Origin: DASQHY01 sp035602605
GTDB lineage: Bacteria > Acidobacteriota > Terriglobia > Acidiferrales > UBA7541
DNA length: 64,000 nucleotides
Assembly: GCA_035602605.1 (NCBI GenBank)
Contig: DATNLZ010000102.1
Span: forward strand, 5,571-69,570
Reading direction: 5' to 3'
Under the pieces are notes generated by a model, which made no database searches, had not been told where the DNA came from, and worked only from the letters and a program-made list of their open reading frames with translations. This document shows, one piece after another, positions 62,502 through 64,000 of this stretch (positions within the stretch are counted from its first letter, which is position 1; each line of letters begins with the position of its first letter). Made by a program: the position numbers and the translations under genes.

Positions 62502-64000
62502 CTATTTGCATCTTGGGCCCGTGCGAAACCCAGAGTGATTGCACTTAGCGAACCCAACACGATTGCCGAGCCGGCAATGGCTAACGCTCGAGGAACCAAG
62601 CCATGGCTTAACGTTTGCAGGAAAACGCCAAACGGAAAAAGGAACGCGCCGAGGAATATTCCGAGAGCCAACCAGACACGCACAGGCTCCGCGAAGGAAA
62701 CGCGATTAAACGCAATGCCGAGAACGATGAGCAGCATGGCAAGGCCGATCCAATGCCCGTGGACATCAACGTCGCGTACATAGATGTATTGGGCCTCGGT
62801 GTACTGCTTTAGGGCGGCTTGCGAGTCGGGGACGTTCCGTTCGGCGGCGTGGACGAAACTTGCCGCCAAGGACGAGCCGATTCGATCCAGTGCTTGATGC
62901 TCCGCGAAAACCGCGTACCATAGCCCGAATGCCATCCCGAGGACAGCTAAAGCAAATCCTCCGCTGAGCAGAATTCTTCGCGACGCGCCTATAGAATTGG
63001 CCACGCCTGTCTTCGTGATAGGCGGCGTCGAGACATTCCCTGGGATCTTTATGGCAACCTCTCTAGGGCTTGCCGCGAGCGCATCGAGGCGACCGGTGTA
63101 GCGGAAAATCCCTGCCCACATGGCAAATAAAGCGATCATGACAAAAAGGCCACCGACGTCCGCGAGACCGCCAGCGACGAGACCGTAGCGGAGTTCGAGA
63201 AGCACGAACACGGGAAGCATCAGGGATCCCAGCAAGAGCAACGCCGCCCAGCGACATTTCCACTTTGCGCTGAGTTCTACATAAGGCTGAATAAATGCCA
63301 GCATGATGGCCAGCAAACCGAATTCGATAATGTGGGAGTGAGCTGCGATCTTCACCGCTTTGTCCCCTTGCAAGTGGCCGTAGTCGGCCAGGGCTTTGGC
63401 TATGGCTGAGGCATCGCTGCTCGAGGCAGCTGCGGCAATGTTGGAAAGAATCGCGGAATCCAGAGCTTCATGGTTATAGAGATCTATCGCGGCATAATAA
63501 GCTCCATGAAAGAATCCGGTGAGAATGAGAACCGTTCCGCCAACCAGAAGAATCCGGCCCTCGCGGGTGCGGCTGCACAGCAAACCATCGGAGTGCAATC
63601 CATCATTAGCATTAGCATTGCGAAAATGTCTCCACAATCCGAGTAGCTCGCCCGCACACACCAGAACAACCAACAGGCCACCAAGGTCGGCAAAGATGCT
63701 GGCCCAGCCGATTGCTTGAAGAGGGCTATAGGCCAGTCCCACATAGTGAATAAGGAAAACGCCCACAGGCAACAGGCCAGAGCCAAACAGAAACATGATT
63801 GCCAGGCGTTTTTTCCAGATTTCGCTGAGCGCCACCCAGGGCTGCACCAGAGCAAGCAGAAGGGCCAGATACCCGAAGTCAATCATGTGGACGTGGGTAT
63901 CCACTTTGGTGCCGCGATTTTCTAGGAACCGTCCGGCGTTCTGAAAGTGGTTGACTACGGCCGCTGGGTCTCGATCGGCGGCAGCCTGCGCGGCAGCGGC
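62498..64000 (-). CDS. Repeat-built multi-pass membrane protein with HxH motifs (N-terminus outside window)
   Basis: At least 500 residues; the frame stays open to the window edge, so the start lies beyond it (a GTG at 63904 is internal). The visible part has three similar units. Each carries an H-x-H at the start of a helix (nucleotide-wise near 63890, 63335 and 62755: THVHMIDFG, AHSHIIEFG, VHGHWIGL), then helices ending in L-P-x-x-V-F-L and a G-x-x-[VI]-x-G-x-x-x-x-x-x-L segment. Between units there is a helix with GxxxGxxYA and H-x-A-L-D (GAYYAAIDLYNHEALD; GLWYAVFAEHQALD), then a polar Ala-rich stretch. The unit length is about 185-193 residues. I do not know the family. His pairs in membrane helices suggest metal or heme binding. 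Confidence 0.72.
   Translation of the reverse strand, partial: AAAAQAAADRDPAAVVNHFQNAGRFLENRGTKVDTHVHMIDFGYLALLLALVQPWVALSEIWKKRLAIMFLFGSGLLPVGVFLIHYVGLAYSPLQAIGWASIFADLGGLLVVLVCAGELLGLWRHFRNANANDGLHSDGLLCSRTREGRILLVGGTVLILTGFFHGAYYAAIDLYNHEALDSAILSNIAAAASSSDASAIAKALADYGHLQGDKAVKIAAHSHIIEFGLLAIMLAFIQPYVELSAKWKCRWAALLLLGSLMLPVFVLLELRYGLVAGGLADVGGLFVMIALFAMWAGIFRYTGRLDALAASPREVAIKIPGNVSTPPITKTGVANSIGASRRILLSGGFALAVLGMAFGLWYAVFAEHQALDRIGSSLAASFVHAAERNVPDSQAALKQYTEAQYIYVRDVDVHGHWIGLAMLLIVLGIAFNRVSFAEPVRVWLALGIFLGAFLFPFGVFLQTLSHGLVPRALAIAGSAIVLGSLSAITLGFARAQDANS

Noticed and set aside
1..64000. CRISPR arrays, tRNA/rRNA genes, transposases, phage genes
   Set aside because: Looked for direct repeats with spacers, tRNA cloverleaf patterns in intergenic stretches and mobile-element proteins; none seen. 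A tRNA scan program would be more reliable than reading by eye.

Overview
The window looks like a chromosomal segment of a Gram-negative soil bacterium, most likely an Acidobacteriota member. This is an inference from gene content. The cell has lipid A genes (lpxD, an LpxL-type acyltransferase, an ArnT-like transferase) next to a full hopanoid operon. It also has an ECF sigma / zf-HC2 anti-sigma / B-box membrane protein / DUF4097 operon and large secreted Asp-box proteins, a combination I associate with that phylum. I saw no rRNA, tRNA, CRISPR array, insertion sequence or phage gene.

Layout. 1-1.6 kb: the end of a DUF72 gene, a zinc-ribbon gene, and a non-coding stretch holding the remnant of an Asp-box gene. 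1.6-12.2 kb: an eight-gene hopanoid operon on the minus strand, transcribed shc > hpnH > hpnA > hpnG > two zinc alcohol dehydrogenases > a fused hpnC-hpnD > hpnE. Most junctions overlap or nearly touch. The fusion makes squalene from two farnesyl diphosphates together with HpnE, Shc cyclises it, and HpnH and HpnG add and trim the adenosyl side chain. The two dehydrogenases sit where an unassigned side-chain reduction would fit. 12.5-16.4 kb: lipid A and envelope glycolipid genes. 16.4-25.3 kb: mixed housekeeping genes (hydrolase, GNAT, M28 peptidase, nrdR, flippase-like protein, DUF4112, a His/Met-rich secreted protein, aroA). 25.3-28.9 kb: the ECF stress operon. 29.1-36.6 kb: a DUF2252 gene with a wHTH/nucleotidyltransferase-like partner, an S55 peptidase-like protein, a beta-propeller protein and threonine dehydratase. 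36.6-46.8 kb: a 1,418-residue Asp-box/IPT secreted protein, two PilZ proteins, an RND efflux pair and a VOC protein.

47.4-62.5 kb: the most interesting part. A four-gene plus-strand cluster (FAH-type hydrolase, HMGL-type acyl-CoA condensing enzyme, a tryptophan-dioxygenase relative, an LLM flavin/F420 oxidoreductase) meets a nine-gene minus-strand operon head-on. The operon encodes a three-subunit molybdenum hydroxylase, CoxG, two ketopantoate-reductase paralogues, two M24 proteins and an M20 amidohydrolase. A divergent mocA-like gene for the molybdenum cofactor follows. Together this reads like a complete pathway for an N-containing, probably heterocyclic, compound: ring hydroxylation, oxidative ring opening, amide hydrolysis, C-C cleavage. 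Several enzymes have altered active-site residues, so the substrate is probably not the textbook one for any of these families.

62.5-64 kb: a membrane protein that runs off the right edge, built from about 190-residue repeats each carrying an HxH motif.
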